A DNA stretch of 41,010 bases from Flavobacterium sp. (lineage in GTDB: Bacteria > Bacteroidota > Bacteroidia > Flavobacteriales > Flavobacteriaceae). A program made the translations under genes and the position numbers. The stretch spans positions 1 through 41,010 of the forward strand of contig NZ_PNJW01000024.1 of the NCBI RefSeq assembly GCF_013822155.1. The letters run 5' to 3'. Positions within the stretch are counted from its first letter, which is position 1. The number at the start of each line of letters is the position of its first letter. Positions 1 to 10,196 of the stretch are shown here, piece after piece. The notes below the pieces were generated by a model that worked only from the letters and a program-made list of their open reading frames with translations, did not search any database and was not told where the DNA came from.

Positions 1-2040
1 AAAATATCAGAAAAAATTCTAGCCAACTCAAGTGTTTTCAATGTTTTTGATGAAATTTTGGAAACAGTTGGTACAGTTACCAATATTGACAGGGTATATT
101 ATTTTGAAGTAAATGAAGAAAAAAGAGTCATTTCTCAAAAATATGAATGGACAAATTCTAAAACAGAACCACAAATTGATAATGAGGAGCTCCAAAATTT
201 ACCTTTCGAAGTGATACTGGATATGATTATTCCACTCAAAAAAAATAAAAATTACAATAAAATTGTAAACGATATTTTTGAAAGTGATTTAAAAGAAATG
301 CTTAAATCACAAAACATAAAATCAATTTTAATATTACCTATTTTCGTTAAAAATGCATTTTATGGGATAATTGGATTTGATGATTGCACCAACGAAAGAT
401 TGTGGACGGAAGACGAATTAAATATTCTTCAAACTTTAGTTAATAATATTACTTCGGCTATTGAACGAAATATTAATGAAAATATCATAAACGACAGTGA
501 AATCCGTTTCAGACTTTTAGCTGATAATATTCCGGGTACCATTTATCTTTCAAAATATGATTCAAAATTTACAAAAATTTATTTGAACAATGAAATAGAA
601 AATTTAACCGGATATCCAAAAGAAGATTTTTTAACAAACGAAATATCCTATTTAGATATTATTCACCCCGACGATAGAGAAAGAGTGATAAAAGACCAAA
701 AATATGCATTAGAAAATGGTCAAAAAATTCATTTCATTTACAGAATCATTCACAAAGACGATCGAATTGTTTGGGTAGAAGAATTTGGTGATGTTATCAT
801 AAAAGACAATCAAGTCGAATTCATAGAAGGTATTTTTATTGACATTACCGAACGAAAATTGCAAGAAGCAGCCATCAAAGAAAAAGAAATGGCAATTGCG
901 GCTAACAAAGCCAAATCAGAATTTTTAGCCAATATGAGCCATGAAATCAGAACTCCTTTAAATGGAATTATTGGTTTTACCGATTTATTGATGAGTTCAG
1001 AATTAGAAAAGTCACAGGCAAAATATATGAAAACTGTTAATCAATCAGCAAAATCTTTGATGAGCGTTATTAACGATATTTTAGACTTTTCAAAAATTGA
1101 ATCCGGAAATTTAGAATTAGTTATTGAAGAAACCAAATTAACCGAAATTGCCCGAGAGGTGATCGATACCATTAAATTTGATGCTATCCAAAAGAAAATA
1201 GATGTTGATTTACACATCAATAATGACGTTCCGGTTAAGGTTTGGATTGACCCTATTCGACTCAAACAAATTTTAATAAATTTATTGGGTAATGCCGTCA
1301 AATTTACATCAAACGGAAAAATAAAATTAACTGTATCAGTGCTTGACAGAATTACAACACATCAAACTCGTTTACGGTTTTCTGTCATAGATACCGGAAT
1401 TGGAATAAGACGTGAAAATCAAGCCAAAATATTTGAAGCCTTTTCACAAGAAGACAACTCAACAACAAGGCAATATGGAGGAACCGGTTTAGGACTAAGC
1501 ATTTCGAATAAACTTCTTGCTTTGATGAATAGCAAATTACAGTTAAACAGTGAACCAAACAAAGGCAGTACTTTTTATTTTGACATTGATGTGCAATCCT
1601 CCAGTAAAGAAGGCGAATATATTCCTAAAAAAATCGAAGTAGAGGAAGAATATGTTTATCAAAATCAAGCTAATACAAATGTTTTGATTGTTGAAGACAA
1701 TAATATTAATTCTCTTTTAGCAAAAACATTAATTAAAAAAATAATGCCAAATGCTAAAATTGTTACCGTTACCAATGGTTTAGAAGCTTATGAAAAATAC
1801 CAAGAAGCATCTTTTGACATCATTTTTATGGATATTCAAATGCCTATAATGAACGGTTATGAAGCAACCAAAGAAATCAGAAAATTAGATACCGGAAAAA
1901 CTGTTCCAATCATTGCTTTAACTGCCGGCACTGTTATTGGTGAAAAAGAAAAATGCCTGGAAATCGGAATGAATGATTATGTTTCTAAACCAATTATAAA
2001 AGGTAGCTTAGAAGAAATAATTGCAAGATGGGTGAAATAA
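1..2040 (+). CDS. Hybrid sensor histidine kinase (GAF-PAS-HisKA-HATPase-REC), 5' end cut by window edge
   Basis: The frame is open from base 1, so the N-terminus lies outside the window; a TTG at 58 is unlikely to be the start because GAF-like sequence is already under way. Domains in order: GAF-like (about bases 1-480), PAS/PAC (about 500-860, with HPDDRE and ITERK), a short coiled linker, HisKA with the phospho-acceptor His in [11 protein letters not shown] (codon 940-942), HATPase with the N box (NLLGNAVKF), G1 (DTGIGI) and G2 (GGTGLGLS), then a receiver domain with VEDN, the acceptor Asp in FMDIQMP (codon 1831-1833) and the late Lys in SKPI. No membrane segment is visible in this part, so it may be cytoplasmic. 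Family knowledge: signal, autophosphorylation on His, transfer to the internal Asp. The signal and output are unknown. The next gene starts 42 bp downstream and could be co-transcribed. Confidence 0.93.
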   Translation, partial: KISEKILANSSVFNVFDEILETVGTVTNIDRVYYFEVNEEKRVISQKYEWTNSKTEPQIDNEELQNLPFEVILDMIIPLKKNKNYNKIVNDIFESDLKEMLKSQNIKSILILPIFVKNAFYGIIGFDDCTNERLWTEDELNILQTLVNNITSAIERNINENIINDSEIRFRLLADNIPGTIYLSKYDSKFTKIYLNNEIENLTGYPKEDFLTNEISYLDIIHPDDRERVIKDQKYALENGQKIHFIYRIIHKDDRIVWVEEFGDVIIKDNQVEFIEGIFIDITERKLQEAAIKEKEMAIAANKAKSEFLANMSHEIRTPLNGIIGFTDLLMSSELEKSQAKYMKTVNQSAKSLMSVINDILDFSKIESGNLELVIEETKLTEIAREVIDTIKFDAIQKKIDVDLHINNDVPVKVWIDPIRLKQILINLLGNAVKFTSNGKIKLTVSVLDRITTHQTRLRFSVIDTGIGIRRENQAKIFEAFSQEDNSTTRQYGGTGLGLSISNKLLALMNSKLQLNSEPNKGSTFYFDIDVQSSSKEGEYIPKKIEVEEEYVYQNQANTNVLIVEDNNINSLLAKTLIKKIMPNAKIVTVTNGLEAYEKYQEASFDIIFMDIQMPIMNGYEATKEIRKLDTGKTVPIIALTAGTVIGEKEKCLEIGMNDYVSKPIIKGSLEEIIARWVK

Positions 2041-2082
2041 TGATAACTTTTTTTACTTTTATATAATTCAAAATTCAATACT

Positions 2083-2940
2083 ATGAAATGGGAAGGTAGA
2101 AGACAAAGTTCAAACATGGAGGATCGAAGAGGAATGGGAACCACAGGAAAAGTGGTTGCCGGCGGGGGTTTAATCGGTCTGGTTTTTCTTGTTATACAAA
2201 TGTTTATGGGCGGTGGTGACAATGCCCAACTAATGCAAGAACTGCAAAACCAAATGCAACAGCAACAAACAGAAACCGGTCCGGCTCAACCTTTAAGTGA
2301 AGCCGACCAAAAAATGGGTGAATTTGTTGCTACAGTTTTAGCCGATACAGAAGATGTTTGGCATAGAATTTTTGAGGAAAATGGTATAAAATATGTTGAA
2401 CCAAAAATGGTTTTATTTCGTGGCTCTGTTCAAACAGCTTGTGGTGGAGCTTCGTCTGCCTCAGGCCCTTTTTATTGCCCCGGAGATCAAAAAGTATATA
2501 TGGATTTAGACTTTTTTGATGAACTCCGAACCCGTTTTGGTGCAAAAGGCGGCGATTATGCCATTGCCTATGTGATTGCTCACGAAGTAGGTCATCATGT
2601 GCAAACACTATTAGGAACTTCAGGTGAAGTTCGTAAACTGCAACAAAAAGTAAGTGATGTGGAAAGTAATAAATTATCCGTATGTTTAGAGCTTCAAGCT
2701 GATTTTTATGCCGGTTTATGGACACATTATAATCAAAAATATCTAGAAGAAGGCGATATCGAAGAAGCTTTAAGTGCGGCTCAAGCGGTTGGTGATGATG
2801 CCATTCAAAAGAAAATGCAAGGCCATGTTGTTCCTGATTCTTTTACTCACGGAACTTCTGAACAACGTGTAAAATGGTTTGGTAAAGGTTTTAAAACGGG
2901 TGATATCAAACAAGGTGATACCTTTGCAACATTGAATTAA
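2083..2940 (+). CDS. ypfJ: Neutral zinc metallopeptidase, YpfJ family
   Basis: A 285-residue protein. It has the family's usual plan: a short polar N-terminus with MKWEGRRQS, one membrane segment at about residues 24-44, a Gln-rich linker (about 48-65) and a C-terminal peptidase domain. The zinc motif HEVGHHVQ is present, with the downstream acidic LELQADFYAGLW segment that likely supplies the third ligand. CGGASSASGPFYCPGDQKVY is the conserved block ahead of it. The topology suggests a membrane-anchored protein with the peptidase domain in the periplasm (inference). The substrate is not known for the family. It sits 42 bp after the kinase gene and is followed by a strong terminator, so it ends that transcript. 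Confidence 0.9.
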   Translation: MKWEGRRQSSNMEDRRGMGTTGKVVAGGGLIGLVFLVIQMFMGGGDNAQLMQELQNQMQQQQTETGPAQPLSEADQKMGEFVATVLADTEDVWHRIFEENGIKYVEPKMVLFRGSVQTACGGASSASGPFYCPGDQKVYMDLDFFDELRTRFGAKGGDYAIAYVIAHEVGHHVQTLLGTSGEVRKLQQKVSDVESNKLSVCLELQADFYAGLWTHYNQKYLEEGDIEEALSAAQAVGDDAIQKKMQGHVVPDSFTHGTSEQRVKWFGKGFKTGDIKQGDTFATLN

Positions 2941-2985
2941 AATCAGTTTTAGATTAAAAAATTGTTCTTTTCAAAATAATATCTT

Positions 2986-3030
2986 CCCTTTTTTAAAACA
3001 TTCGTAATTCGTTTTAAAAAAGGGATTTTT
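2986..3030 (+). terminator. Intrinsic terminator after the zinc peptidase gene
   Basis: A perfect 14-bp inverted repeat, CCCTTTTTTAAAAC at 2986-2999 and its complement at 3011-3024, with an 11-nt loop, followed by a T-rich run at 3026-3031. Confidence 0.85.
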
Positions 3031-3066
3031 TATGAATTGTTTATCAATTATTGAAAGGCTCTTTTT

Positions 3067-3074
3067 TAATTTTG
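3067..3074 (+). promoter_or_regulatory. -7 promoter element (TAATTTTG) for the HMG-CoA synthase gene
   Basis: A perfect match to the Bacteroidota TAnnTTTG box, 18 bp before the ATG at 3093. It lies inside a possible in-frame extension that begins at a TTG at 3051, which argues that the protein starts at 3093. The nearest upstream TTG (3051) is 13 bp away, closer than the usual 17-23, so the -33 part is weak. Confidence 0.6.
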
Positions 3075-3092
3075 TACTTCAAATTTTTCAAC

Positions 3093-4448
3093 ATGAACGT
3101 TGGTATAGACAGCATATCTTTCGATATTCCTAAAATTTATTTACCTATTTCAACTTTAGCAATACATCGAGGCATTGAACCTGAAAAACTAACTAAAGGT
3201 TTGGGTTTACAAAAAATGAGTTTCCCGGATGTTAACCAAGATGTAGTTACTTTTGCAGCAAATGCTGCCTTAAAACTAATTCAGCAGGAAGATTGTAATC
3301 CGAGAACTATTTCAAGAATATATATAGGTAGTGAAAGTGGCGTTGATAGTTCAAAACCAATTGCTTCTTACGTACTTAATTTGTTAGAAAACAAATTAGG
3401 CCAAGGTTCATTCCGCAATTGTGATGTGGTAGATATGACATTTGCTTGTATCGGAGCTGTTGATGCTTTGCAAAATTGTTTAGACTATGTTCGATTAAAT
3501 CCAACTAAAAAAGCAATTGTAATAGCCACTGATAATGCCAAATACGATTTAAATTCAACAGGAGAATATACGCAAGGTGCCGGAGCAATAGCAATGTTAA
3601 TTACATCAAATCCCCGAATACTCAGTTTCTCTAACAAAGTGGGAGTTTCTACAGATGGTGTTTTTGACTTCTTTAAACCTAGAAGGTATCTTTCAAAAAA
3701 TCAAGTAACCAACTCCACAGAAAATACGGAATGGTTTGGTGTAGTGGAAAATGAAATATCAATTTACAAAGAACAACCTGTATTTGACGGCCAATATTCC
3801 AATCAATGCTATATCAACAGAATTACGGAAGCCTACGAACATTTTAAAAAAGAAAGTCAACAAAGTGGAAAAATCTATCAAGACTGGTCTTCCATTTTGA
3901 TGCATCTACCCTATTGTTTTCAAGGCAGAAGAACATTCATAGAAATTTTTTCCAAAGAAAATCCGGAATTGTTAACCAATCAATTGGGTGAAACAGAAAA
4001 GGACAAATTAAAAGCCCTAACTAAAAGTCCGGAATATTTAGAACTTATTAACCAAAAAATCTATCCCTCCGAAATTGCTTCCGGACAAGTAGGTAATATC
4101 TATACCGGCTCTATTTTTCTTGGGCTCCTCTCTTCTTTAAGTTATCATATGCAACAAAACACTACGTTGACCAATCAAAAAGTTGGCTTTATTGCTTATG
4201 GTAGTGGGTCAAAATCAAAGGTTTTCGAAGCAATTATTTCTACTGATTGGAAATCACAAATTGAAAAACTTTCACTTTTTGAAAACCTCAAAAATTGTAT
4301 CGCTATTGACTTTGAAACCTATGAAAAACTACATAAAAAAGAATTAGAACAACCAATTTTAAAACCTAAAAAAGAATTTGTTTTAGATTTCATCGAAAAA
4401 GAAAACCCTGTCTTGATAGGTGCACGATATTATAAATTTATGGATTAA
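3093..4448 (+). CDS. mvaS: Hydroxymethylglutaryl-CoA synthase family protein
   Basis: 451 residues from the ATG at 3093; I reject the TTG 42 bp upstream because a -7 promoter box lies between them. The thiolase-fold HMG-CoA synthase triad is visible: Glu81 in GSESGVD, the acetyl-accepting Cys119 in DMTFACIGAVDAL and His271 in LMHLPYCFQGRR. The C-terminal part has GNIYTGSIFLGLLSSL and a Gly-Ser loop (AYGSGSKSKVF), also typical. The reaction is acetyl-CoA plus acetoacetyl-CoA to HMG-CoA, the entry to the mevalonate route of isoprenoid synthesis that many flavobacteria use. The C-terminus is longer than in small Gram-positive enzymes. A PksG-like polyketide beta-branching enzyme is an alternative, but no polyketide genes are nearby. 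It stands alone as a single gene. A HMG-CoA lyase lies 35 kb away and belongs to a different pathway. Confidence 0.85.
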   Translation: MNVGIDSISFDIPKIYLPISTLAIHRGIEPEKLTKGLGLQKMSFPDVNQDVVTFAANAALKLIQQEDCNPRTISRIYIGSESGVDSSKPIASYVLNLLENKLGQGSFRNCDVVDMTFACIGAVDALQNCLDYVRLNPTKKAIVIATDNAKYDLNSTGEYTQGAGAIAMLITSNPRILSFSNKVGVSTDGVFDFFKPRRYLSKNQVTNSTENTEWFGVVENEISIYKEQPVFDGQYSNQCYINRITEAYEHFKKESQQSGKIYQDWSSILMHLPYCFQGRRTFIEIFSKENPELLTNQLGETEKDKLKALTKSPEYLELINQKIYPSEIASGQVGNIYTGSIFLGLLSSLSYHMQQNTTLTNQKVGFIAYGSGSKSKVFEAIISTDWKSQIEKLSLFENLKNCIAIDFETYEKLHKKELEQPILKPKKEFVLDFIEKENPVLIGARYYKFMD

Positions 4449-4466
4449 ATTGTTATTGAAATTGAT

Positions 4467-6002
4467 TTATCCCAACCAACCTTCCCTATCCAAACTTCTA
4501 TATTGAATTGCCTCAGCAATATGTGTATGTTTTAGCAATTCTGATGCTTCTAAATCTGCAATTGTTCGGGCGACTTTTAATATTCTGTCATAGGCTCTAG
4601 CTGACAAATTCAGTCTTTCCATGGCTGTTTTAAGTAATTGTAATGATATTTCATCAAGCACACAAAATTCTCGAATCAGTTTACTGCTCATTTGAGCATT
4701 GTAATGAATCGAAGGCATAGAATCAAACCTGACTGTTTGTAACTCTCTCGCTTTGGTAACACGTTTTCTTATTTCAACGCTGCTTTCCGCTTTTCTGGTT
4801 TCGGTTAATTTTTCAAATGGAACGGGTGTTACTTCTATATGAATATCAATCCTATCTAATAGAGGACCGGAAATTTTACTCAAATACCGTTGCATTTCAG
4901 CCGGTGATGAACTTATTGGAGCATCCGGATCATTAAAATAGCCACTCGGACTCGGATTCATACTCGCAACCAACATAAAAGAAGAAGGATATGTAATCGT
5001 AAATTTTGCTCTAGAAATCGTTACTTCTCTATCCTCTAAAGGTTGACGCATGACTTCTAAAACTTCCCGTTTAAATTCCGGAAGTTCATCTAAAAATAAG
5101 ACACCATTATGTGCCAATGAAATTTCACCCGGTTGAGGATAACTTCCACCTCCAACTAATGAAACAGAGGAGGCAGTATGATGCGGACTCCGAAAAGGCC
5201 GTTGGCTCATTAATCCGGCTTCTTTTGTTTTTCCGGCAACAGAATGTATTTTAGTGGTTTCCAAAGCTTCTTTCATAGTCATTGGTGGTAAAATACTCGG
5301 TAATCTTTTTGCCAACATTGTTTTACCGGAACCCGGTGGACCAATTAAAATAATATTATGTCCTCCGGCTGCTGCAATTTCCATACAACGTTTAATACTC
5401 TCCTGCCCTTTTACATCAGAAAAATCAAATTCTGGAAAATCTAATGTTCTGGAAAACTCTTCTTTTGTATCGATAATCGTTGGCTCTATGGTTCCATTTC
5501 CTTCAAAAAAATCAATTACTTGCAGTACATTTTCAATTCCATAAACGTCCAGACCTTCGACTATTGCAGCTTCTTTCACATTTTGAATGGGAAGAATAAA
5601 CCCTTTGAAACCTTCTTCTTTTGCTTTTATGGCAATTGACAAAGCCCCTTTAATAGGTTGTAAACCACCATCTAAAGACAATTCTCCCATGATGACATAT
5701 TGGTCTAATTCATCCGCTCTAATTTGTCCTGAAGCAACTAAAATACCAATTGCCAAAGTAAGGTCATAAGCAGAGCCTTCCTTTCTTAAATCGGCCGGGG
5801 CCATGTTGATGGTGATTTTTTTAACCGGTAAGGAATACCCGTTATTTTTGAGAGCAGCAGCTATTCGATAACTACTTTCTTTAATGGCATTGTCGGGTAA
5901 TCCAACTAAGTGGTAGCCCACTCCTTTATCAATATTTACTTCTACGGTAATCGTGGTGGCTTCCACACCGAAAACGGCACTTCCAAATACTTTAACTAAC
6001 AT
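4467..6002 (-). CDS. YifB/ComM family Mg chelatase-like AAA+ ATPase
   Basis: 511 residues, the normal family length. The N-terminal ChlI/Lon-like domain (1-170) opens with [15 protein letters not shown] and [10 protein letters not shown]. The AAA+ domain follows with Walker A GPPGSGKT at 221-228 and Walker [11 protein letters not shown], plus the family block [12 protein letters not shown] and arginine-rich C-terminal helices ([20 protein letters not shown]). ComM, the studied relative, is a hexameric helicase that extends branch migration when transformed DNA is integrated, so a role in recombination is likely but inferred. It converges on the HMG-CoA synthase gene with only 18 bp between the stops and no clear terminator. 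Confidence 0.93.
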   Translation of the reverse strand: MLVKVFGSAVFGVEATTITVEVNIDKGVGYHLVGLPDNAIKESSYRIAAALKNNGYSLPVKKITINMAPADLRKEGSAYDLTLAIGILVASGQIRADELDQYVIMGELSLDGGLQPIKGALSIAIKAKEEGFKGFILPIQNVKEAAIVEGLDVYGIENVLQVIDFFEGNGTIEPTIIDTKEEFSRTLDFPEFDFSDVKGQESIKRCMEIAAAGGHNIILIGPPGSGKTMLAKRLPSILPPMTMKEALETTKIHSVAGKTKEAGLMSQRPFRSPHHTASSVSLVGGGSYPQPGEISLAHNGVLFLDELPEFKREVLEVMRQPLEDREVTISRAKFTITYPSSFMLVASMNPSPSGYFNDPDAPISSSPAEMQRYLSKISGPLLDRIDIHIEVTPVPFEKLTETRKAESSVEIRKRVTKARELQTVRFDSMPSIHYNAQMSSKLIREFCVLDEISLQLLKTAMERLNLSARAYDRILKVARTIADLEASELLKHTHIAEAIQYRSLDREGWLG

Positions 6003-6055
6003 GGCGTATAAATTTATCTATGACAAATATCACAAATAGAATGATAAGAAAATAG

Positions 6056-6063
6056 TATTTTTG
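6056..6063 (+). promoter_or_regulatory. -7 promoter element (TATTTTTG) for the DUF2490 gene
   Basis: A perfect TAnnTTTG match. Its last three bases overlap the TTG at 6061 that would otherwise be the longest start of the downstream frame. If the promoter is real, translation must begin later, at GTG 6085. No matching TTG was found at -33. Confidence 0.5.
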
Positions 6064-6084
6064 AAAATATTTTTATCATTCTCC

Positions 6085-6813
6085 GTGAAGACAATTAAAA
6101 TCACCTCTCTATTTGCCTTTTTATTTTTTTATACCATAGTATTTTCACAAAGCGAAACTGAAAATGAACAACTATGGATAGGTTATCTCACCCAATCAAA
6201 AATTTCAAAAAATTATTCGTTATGGAATGATACGCATTGGGTTCCTGATAATTTTTATATCATAAGAACAGGCTTAACCTATCACTTTGACAATAAACTC
6301 AAAACTACAACAACGTTAGGATATGCATTAGCTTGGTTCTATCCGATGGAAGGTAAAGAAACTTTTAAATTTGAACAAAGACCTTGGGGACAAACTACCA
6401 TTAGTCATTCTTCAAAATCGTTCAATTTTTTTCATCGTTTGCGTTATGAAGCAAGATTTAGGAGTGTTATCATTGCGAATGAAAAAACAAGTGAATATGA
6501 TTTTAATTTTCGATTTAGATACCTTTTTCAAGCAAAGTTATATTTTAAAAACCAACCGAATAGTAATCGATTTTATGCCTTAGTTTCTGATGAAATTATG
6601 TTTAATTCAGGAGATGAAATAACAAACGGATTCCGTTTTGATCAAAATAGAATAGCAATAGGATTGGGTTATCAAACTAAAAACATGACCTTTCAATTGG
6701 CTTATATGAAACAAGTAATTCTTGCAAATACAACAGATACTCATAAAGTGAATCATAATTTACAATTTTTAGTATTTCATAATTTTGATTTTACAAAAAA
6801 ACAAAATCCCTAG
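6085..6813 (+). CDS. DUF2490 outer-membrane-type protein
   Basis: 242 residues from GTG at 6085. This start gives a clean signal peptide (VKTIKITSLFAFLFFYTIVFS) cleaved before QSETENEQ; the TTG at 6061 adds eight residues and overlaps a promoter box. The mature part has the DUF2490 pattern: LWIGYLTQSKISKNYSLW, alternating aromatic and polar residues, RLRYEARFR and FRFDQNRIAIGLGYQ, ending in a strand closing with a Phe-rich segment. This fits a small outer-membrane beta-barrel. No function is known for the family. It is monocistronic, and the terminator's left arm overlaps its stop codon. Confidence 0.8.
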   Translation: MKTIKITSLFAFLFFYTIVFSQSETENEQLWIGYLTQSKISKNYSLWNDTHWVPDNFYIIRTGLTYHFDNKLKTTTTLGYALAWFYPMEGKETFKFEQRPWGQTTISHSSKSFNFFHRLRYEARFRSVIIANEKTSEYDFNFRFRYLFQAKLYFKNQPNSNRFYALVSDEIMFNSGDEITNGFRFDQNRIAIGLGYQTKNMTFQLAYMKQVILANTTDTHKVNHNLQFLVFHNFDFTKKQNP

Positions 6814-6840
6814 AAATATTTTCTTTAGGGATTTTTTTTT
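6803..6840. terminator. Bidirectional terminator between the DUF2490 gene and dsbD
   Basis: A 10-bp stem, AAAATCCCTA at 6803-6812 and TAGGGATTTT at 6826-6835, with a T run to 6840 on the plus strand and an A-rich run on the left. It serves both convergent genes. The left arm includes the DUF2490 stop codon. Confidence 0.8.
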
Positions 6841-6852
6841 AAAGCTTAGCTT

Positions 6853-8850
6853 TTACTTTTTAAATTTAGAGATGCCTTCTCGTAACCAATCTTCATACAA
6901 ATCAATATCAGGATCATAACTTGCAGGCTCATCTGAAATTGTAGTTCCCTCCGTATCTAAAATCAAATAATACGGTTGAGCATTGGCTTTGTATTTAGTG
7001 ATTTGAAAATCACTCCATTTATTACCGATGGTTTTAATTTTTTTACCGGTTTCTTTTGAAACATATTTCTCATTTTCAGCTAATTCTTTCTTATCATCTA
7101 CATATAATGAGATTAAAACTACTTCATTTTTTAGAATGGAAAGAATTATTTTATCTGACCAAACATAATCTTCCATTTTACGACAGTTCACACAAGCATA
7201 TCCTGTAAAATCAAGCAGAATTGGTTTATTAATTTGTTTTGCGTAAGCTAATCCTTCTTCATAATCATGAAAAGCTATTATTCCATGTGGACCGGTATGT
7301 GCACCTTTGGGCAATGTTTGATGATCATTTAAATCTCCTCCACTTCCTATTCCTGTTGGGCTTTCACTATAATTCAAAGGTGGTGGAAACCCTGAAATAA
7401 TTTTCAACGGAGCTCCCCACAATCCGGGAATTAAATAAATAGTAAAACTCAACACAAATAATCCCATAAACATTCTTCCAACAGAAATATGAACCATTGG
7501 ACTATCATGAGGCAAACTTAATTTTCCAAATAAATATAACGCCCAAGCTCCAAAAACGGCAATCCAGATGGCTAAAAATGTTTCTCTTTCAAACCAGTGC
7601 AATTGTAAAACTAAATCGGCATTTGATAAAAATTTAAACGCAAAAGCCAATTCTAAAAATCCTAATGAAACCTTTACAGTATTTAACCATCCGCCTGATT
7701 TTGGTAAAGAATTCATCCAACCCGGAAATAAAGCAAATAACATGAACGGTAATGCAATTGCTGAAGAAAAGCCTAACATTCCAACAATCGGAGCAATTCC
7801 GCCTTTTGAAGCAGCTTCAACAATTAATGTTCCTACAATAGGTCCGGTACATGAAAAGGATACAACAGCTAAAGCCAATGCCATAAAAAAGATGCCGATA
7901 ATTCCGCCTCTATCCGCTTGACGATCTACTTTATTAGCCCATGAATTGGGTAAAACTATTTCAAAAGCTCCCAAAAATGAAGCGGCAAAGAAAATTAACA
8001 AGCCAAAGAAAATAACATTGAACGATACGCTTGTTGATAATTCATTTAAGGAATCCGCTCCAAAAGCATAAGTAATAAGTGTTCCTAAAGCAACATAAAT
8101 CACAATAATTGAAAGACCGTAAATGATAGCGTTTCTAATACCTTTGGCCCTGTCTTTACTTTGTTTTGTAAAAAAACTTACCGTCATTGGAATCATTGGA
8201 AACACACATGGCGTCAATAATGCTGCAAATCCGGAGAAAAAAGCAATGATGAATATCGTCCAAAGACCTTTCTTTTCGTCTTTTTTATCTACTTTTTCAT
8301 TTTCTGCTTTTAACTCTTTTGCTGCTATTTTTTCATTTAATTCATGCTTCGATGTTGCAATAGAATCTACTGTTTCAACTGGAGAAACAACAACATTTTC
8401 TTTCACAGGCAATTGAAACTCAAAGTTTTTAAATTGTTGAATACACTGTTCTAAACAGGCTTGGTATTCTACCTCAACTTTTATTGATTTTAAAGCAGGA
8501 TTTACAACTTTTACAACTTGAGAAAATTGTGCTGAACCTTCAAACATATATTCATCTACTTCAAAGATATCACTGTATACTTTTTTGTACTTACTTTCGG
8601 TTGTCTTTCCTATCAGCTCATAATTCCCTTTTGTATCTTCATAAATAAAAACAGAAGGCAATGAACCACCGTCTGGAGTGAATTGAGAAAAGAAATGCCA
8701 ATCTTTTTGAATGGTTGCGTTAAATTTTAAAACAAATTCAGTTTCTGATTTTTGCTCAATTGACGTTTTCCATTTGACCGGATCTAAAATTTGTGCTTGT
8801 GTAATTGTAATTACAAAAAAAGTAAGCAACGTAAAAAATAAATTCTTCAT
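6853..8850 (-). CDS. dsbD: Thiol:disulfide interchange protein DsbD
   Basis: 665 residues in three parts. The periplasmic N-terminal domain (about 20-165) follows a signal peptide cleaved before QILDPVKW and keeps two cysteines in ACLEQC. A polar Lys/Glu linker (about 165-195) leads to the membrane domain of about eight segments with the buried pair, Cys in LLTPCVFPMIPM and Cys in VSFSCTGPIVG. The C-terminal thioredoxin domain has CVNC at 553-556. Known role: electrons pass from cytoplasmic thioredoxin through the membrane cysteines to periplasmic reductases and cytochrome c maturation. Its start overlaps the tilS stop by one base (TAATG), so it is the last gene of a minus-strand operon. The linker between the membrane and thioredoxin domains (about 500-530) is Gly/His/Pro-rich. 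Confidence 0.93.
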   Translation of the reverse strand: MKNLFFTLLTFFVITITQAQILDPVKWKTSIEQKSETEFVLKFNATIQKDWHFFSQFTPDGGSLPSVFIYEDTKGNYELIGKTTESKYKKVYSDIFEVDEYMFEGSAQFSQVVKVVNPALKSIKVEVEYQACLEQCIQQFKNFEFQLPVKENVVVSPVETVDSIATSKHELNEKIAAKELKAENEKVDKKDEKKGLWTIFIIAFFSGFAALLTPCVFPMIPMTVSFFTKQSKDRAKGIRNAIIYGLSIIVIYVALGTLITYAFGADSLNELSTSVSFNVIFFGLLIFFAASFLGAFEIVLPNSWANKVDRQADRGGIIGIFFMALALAVVSFSCTGPIVGTLIVEAASKGGIAPIVGMLGFSSAIALPFMLFALFPGWMNSLPKSGGWLNTVKVSLGFLELAFAFKFLSNADLVLQLHWFERETFLAIWIAVFGAWALYLFGKLSLPHDSPMVHISVGRMFMGLFVLSFTIYLIPGLWGAPLKIISGFPPPLNYSESPTGIGSGGDLNDHQTLPKGAHTGPHGIIAFHDYEEGLAYAKQINKPILLDFTGYACVNCRKMEDYVWSDKIILSILKNEVVLISLYVDDKKELAENEKYVSKETGKKIKTIGNKWSDFQITKYKANAQPYYLILDTEGTTISDEPASYDPDIDLYEDWLREGISKFKK

Positions 8851-10154
8851 TATACTAATTCTAATTTTAAGATAGTTTGTGTGTTTTCGGTTAGTTTAAA
8901 TCGGTCGTCCATGCGTTTTCCAACAAGCCAAACAATTTGATTTTCAGAACATAAAAGCCAAGTATTTTCTTTTTCTATCAAAGAAAATTTTTCGTCTTTA
9001 AAAAACTTACTAAGCTTCTTTTTTCCGCTCATTCCAAAAGGGTAAAAATAATCACCTTCTTGCCATTTCCTAAGTTTTAAAGGAAATTTTAACGCATCTG
9101 CGTCCACAAAGATAGTTTTTGAATCTGATATTGATATATTGCTTACACTACTAAACCGCAACTTTAAGGGAAAATTAAGTTCCGATTGATTATCAGCAAT
9201 AGTATATTCCTCCTCATTTTTAACTGCTTTGGGTTCTAAGAGGAGAGTTTCTCTATGTTTAACTAATCTGAAATGCTCAGAAAAGATTTGTTTTCCTGAT
9301 TGAGCTTTCGCCAAATCATAAATATCTTGCCATGCCGAAAATCCGAAAGGTGATAACCATTGATACAAATACGCTTGGTAATTTGATAATTGAAGTAATT
9401 CTTTTAAGTCGATTATCTTTTGATTTTCGTCGTCTTGCACCACTTTTCGATAGACAATTCTAGAAGCATCATTCACCAACGATTGTGCTTGATTGAGATT
9501 TTGAATCGTTTTTTGAAAAGAATCTAAAAAGCTCGGATTCAATTCTTTTAAAATTGGAACTATTTGATGGCGAATTTTATTTCGTAAATATTTATCAGAA
9601 GAATTACTACTATCTTCTCGCCAAGAAATGTTATTTTCATTTGCAAAATTTTCAATTTCTTCTCTGGAAAAAACCAACAAGGGTCGGATAATTTTATCAT
9701 TTTGGGAGGGAATTCCTGTCAATCCTTCCAAACCTGTTCCGCGAGAAAAATGGATTAAAAACGTTTCTAATTGATCGTCTAAATGATGAGCGGTTAAAAT
9801 AAAATCAAAATTTTCTTTTTCCAATAATTCATAAAACCATTCATAACGAAGTTTTCGGGCTGCGAGTTGAATGGATAATTTTTCATCTTCGGCAAATCTT
9901 TTCGTATCGAATTTTTGAAAAAAACCTTGAATAGAATTTTTATGACAATACGATTTTACAAAAACCTCATCATCATCACTTTCAATATCACGAAGTTGAA
10001 AATTGCAATGGGCTACAGCGATTTGTAAATTTGAATTCGATAATAATTTCAGTAAAACCATACTATCCAAACCACCACTGACCGCAACAAGAATTTTAGC
10101 CTCTCTTAAAAAGGAAAAATTAGTTGACAAATGGTTTTGAAATTTAGAAAACAT
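8850..10154 (-). CDS. tilS: tRNA(Ile)-lysidine synthetase TilS
   Basis: 434 residues from the ATG at 10152-10154. A TTG at 10196 would abut the pabB stop and add 14 residues ahead of MFSKFQNHL, which I consider less likely. The N-terminal PP-loop motif SGGLDS is at 26-31, followed by the domain with HCNFQLR, AHHLDDQLET and FSRGTGLEGLTGI. The C-terminal tRNA-binding domain has LRKWQEGDYFYPFGMSGKKKLSKFFKD. The enzyme attaches lysine to C34 of the CAU-anticodon isoleucine tRNA, so it should be essential. It lies between pabB (42-bp gap) and dsbD (1-bp overlap). Confidence 0.94.
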   Translation of the reverse strand: MFSKFQNHLSTNFSFLREAKILVAVSGGLDSMVLLKLLSNSNLQIAVAHCNFQLRDIESDDDEVFVKSYCHKNSIQGFFQKFDTKRFAEDEKLSIQLAARKLRYEWFYELLEKENFDFILTAHHLDDQLETFLIHFSRGTGLEGLTGIPSQNDKIIRPLLVFSREEIENFANENNISWREDSSNSSDKYLRNKIRHQIVPILKELNPSFLDSFQKTIQNLNQAQSLVNDASRIVYRKVVQDDENQKIIDLKELLQLSNYQAYLYQWLSPFGFSAWQDIYDLAKAQSGKQIFSEHFRLVKHRETLLLEPKAVKNEEEYTIADNQSELNFPLKLRFSSVSNISISDSKTIFVDADALKFPLKLRKWQEGDYFYPFGMSGKKKLSKFFKDEKFSLIEKENTWLLCSENQIVWLVGKRMDDRFKLTENTQTILKLELV

Positions 10155-10196
10155 TTTCAAAAGTAAGGATTTTTGAGAGAATGAAATAATGAGCAA

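Noticed and set aside
3051..3092. TTG start for HMG-CoA synthase
   Set aside because: A -7 promoter box at 3067-3074 lies inside the extension, and family proteins begin near MNVGIDSISF.
10155..10196. TTG start for TilS directly after the pabB stop
   Set aside because: It adds 14 residues ahead of a normal TilS N-terminus; the ATG at 10154 fits the family better.
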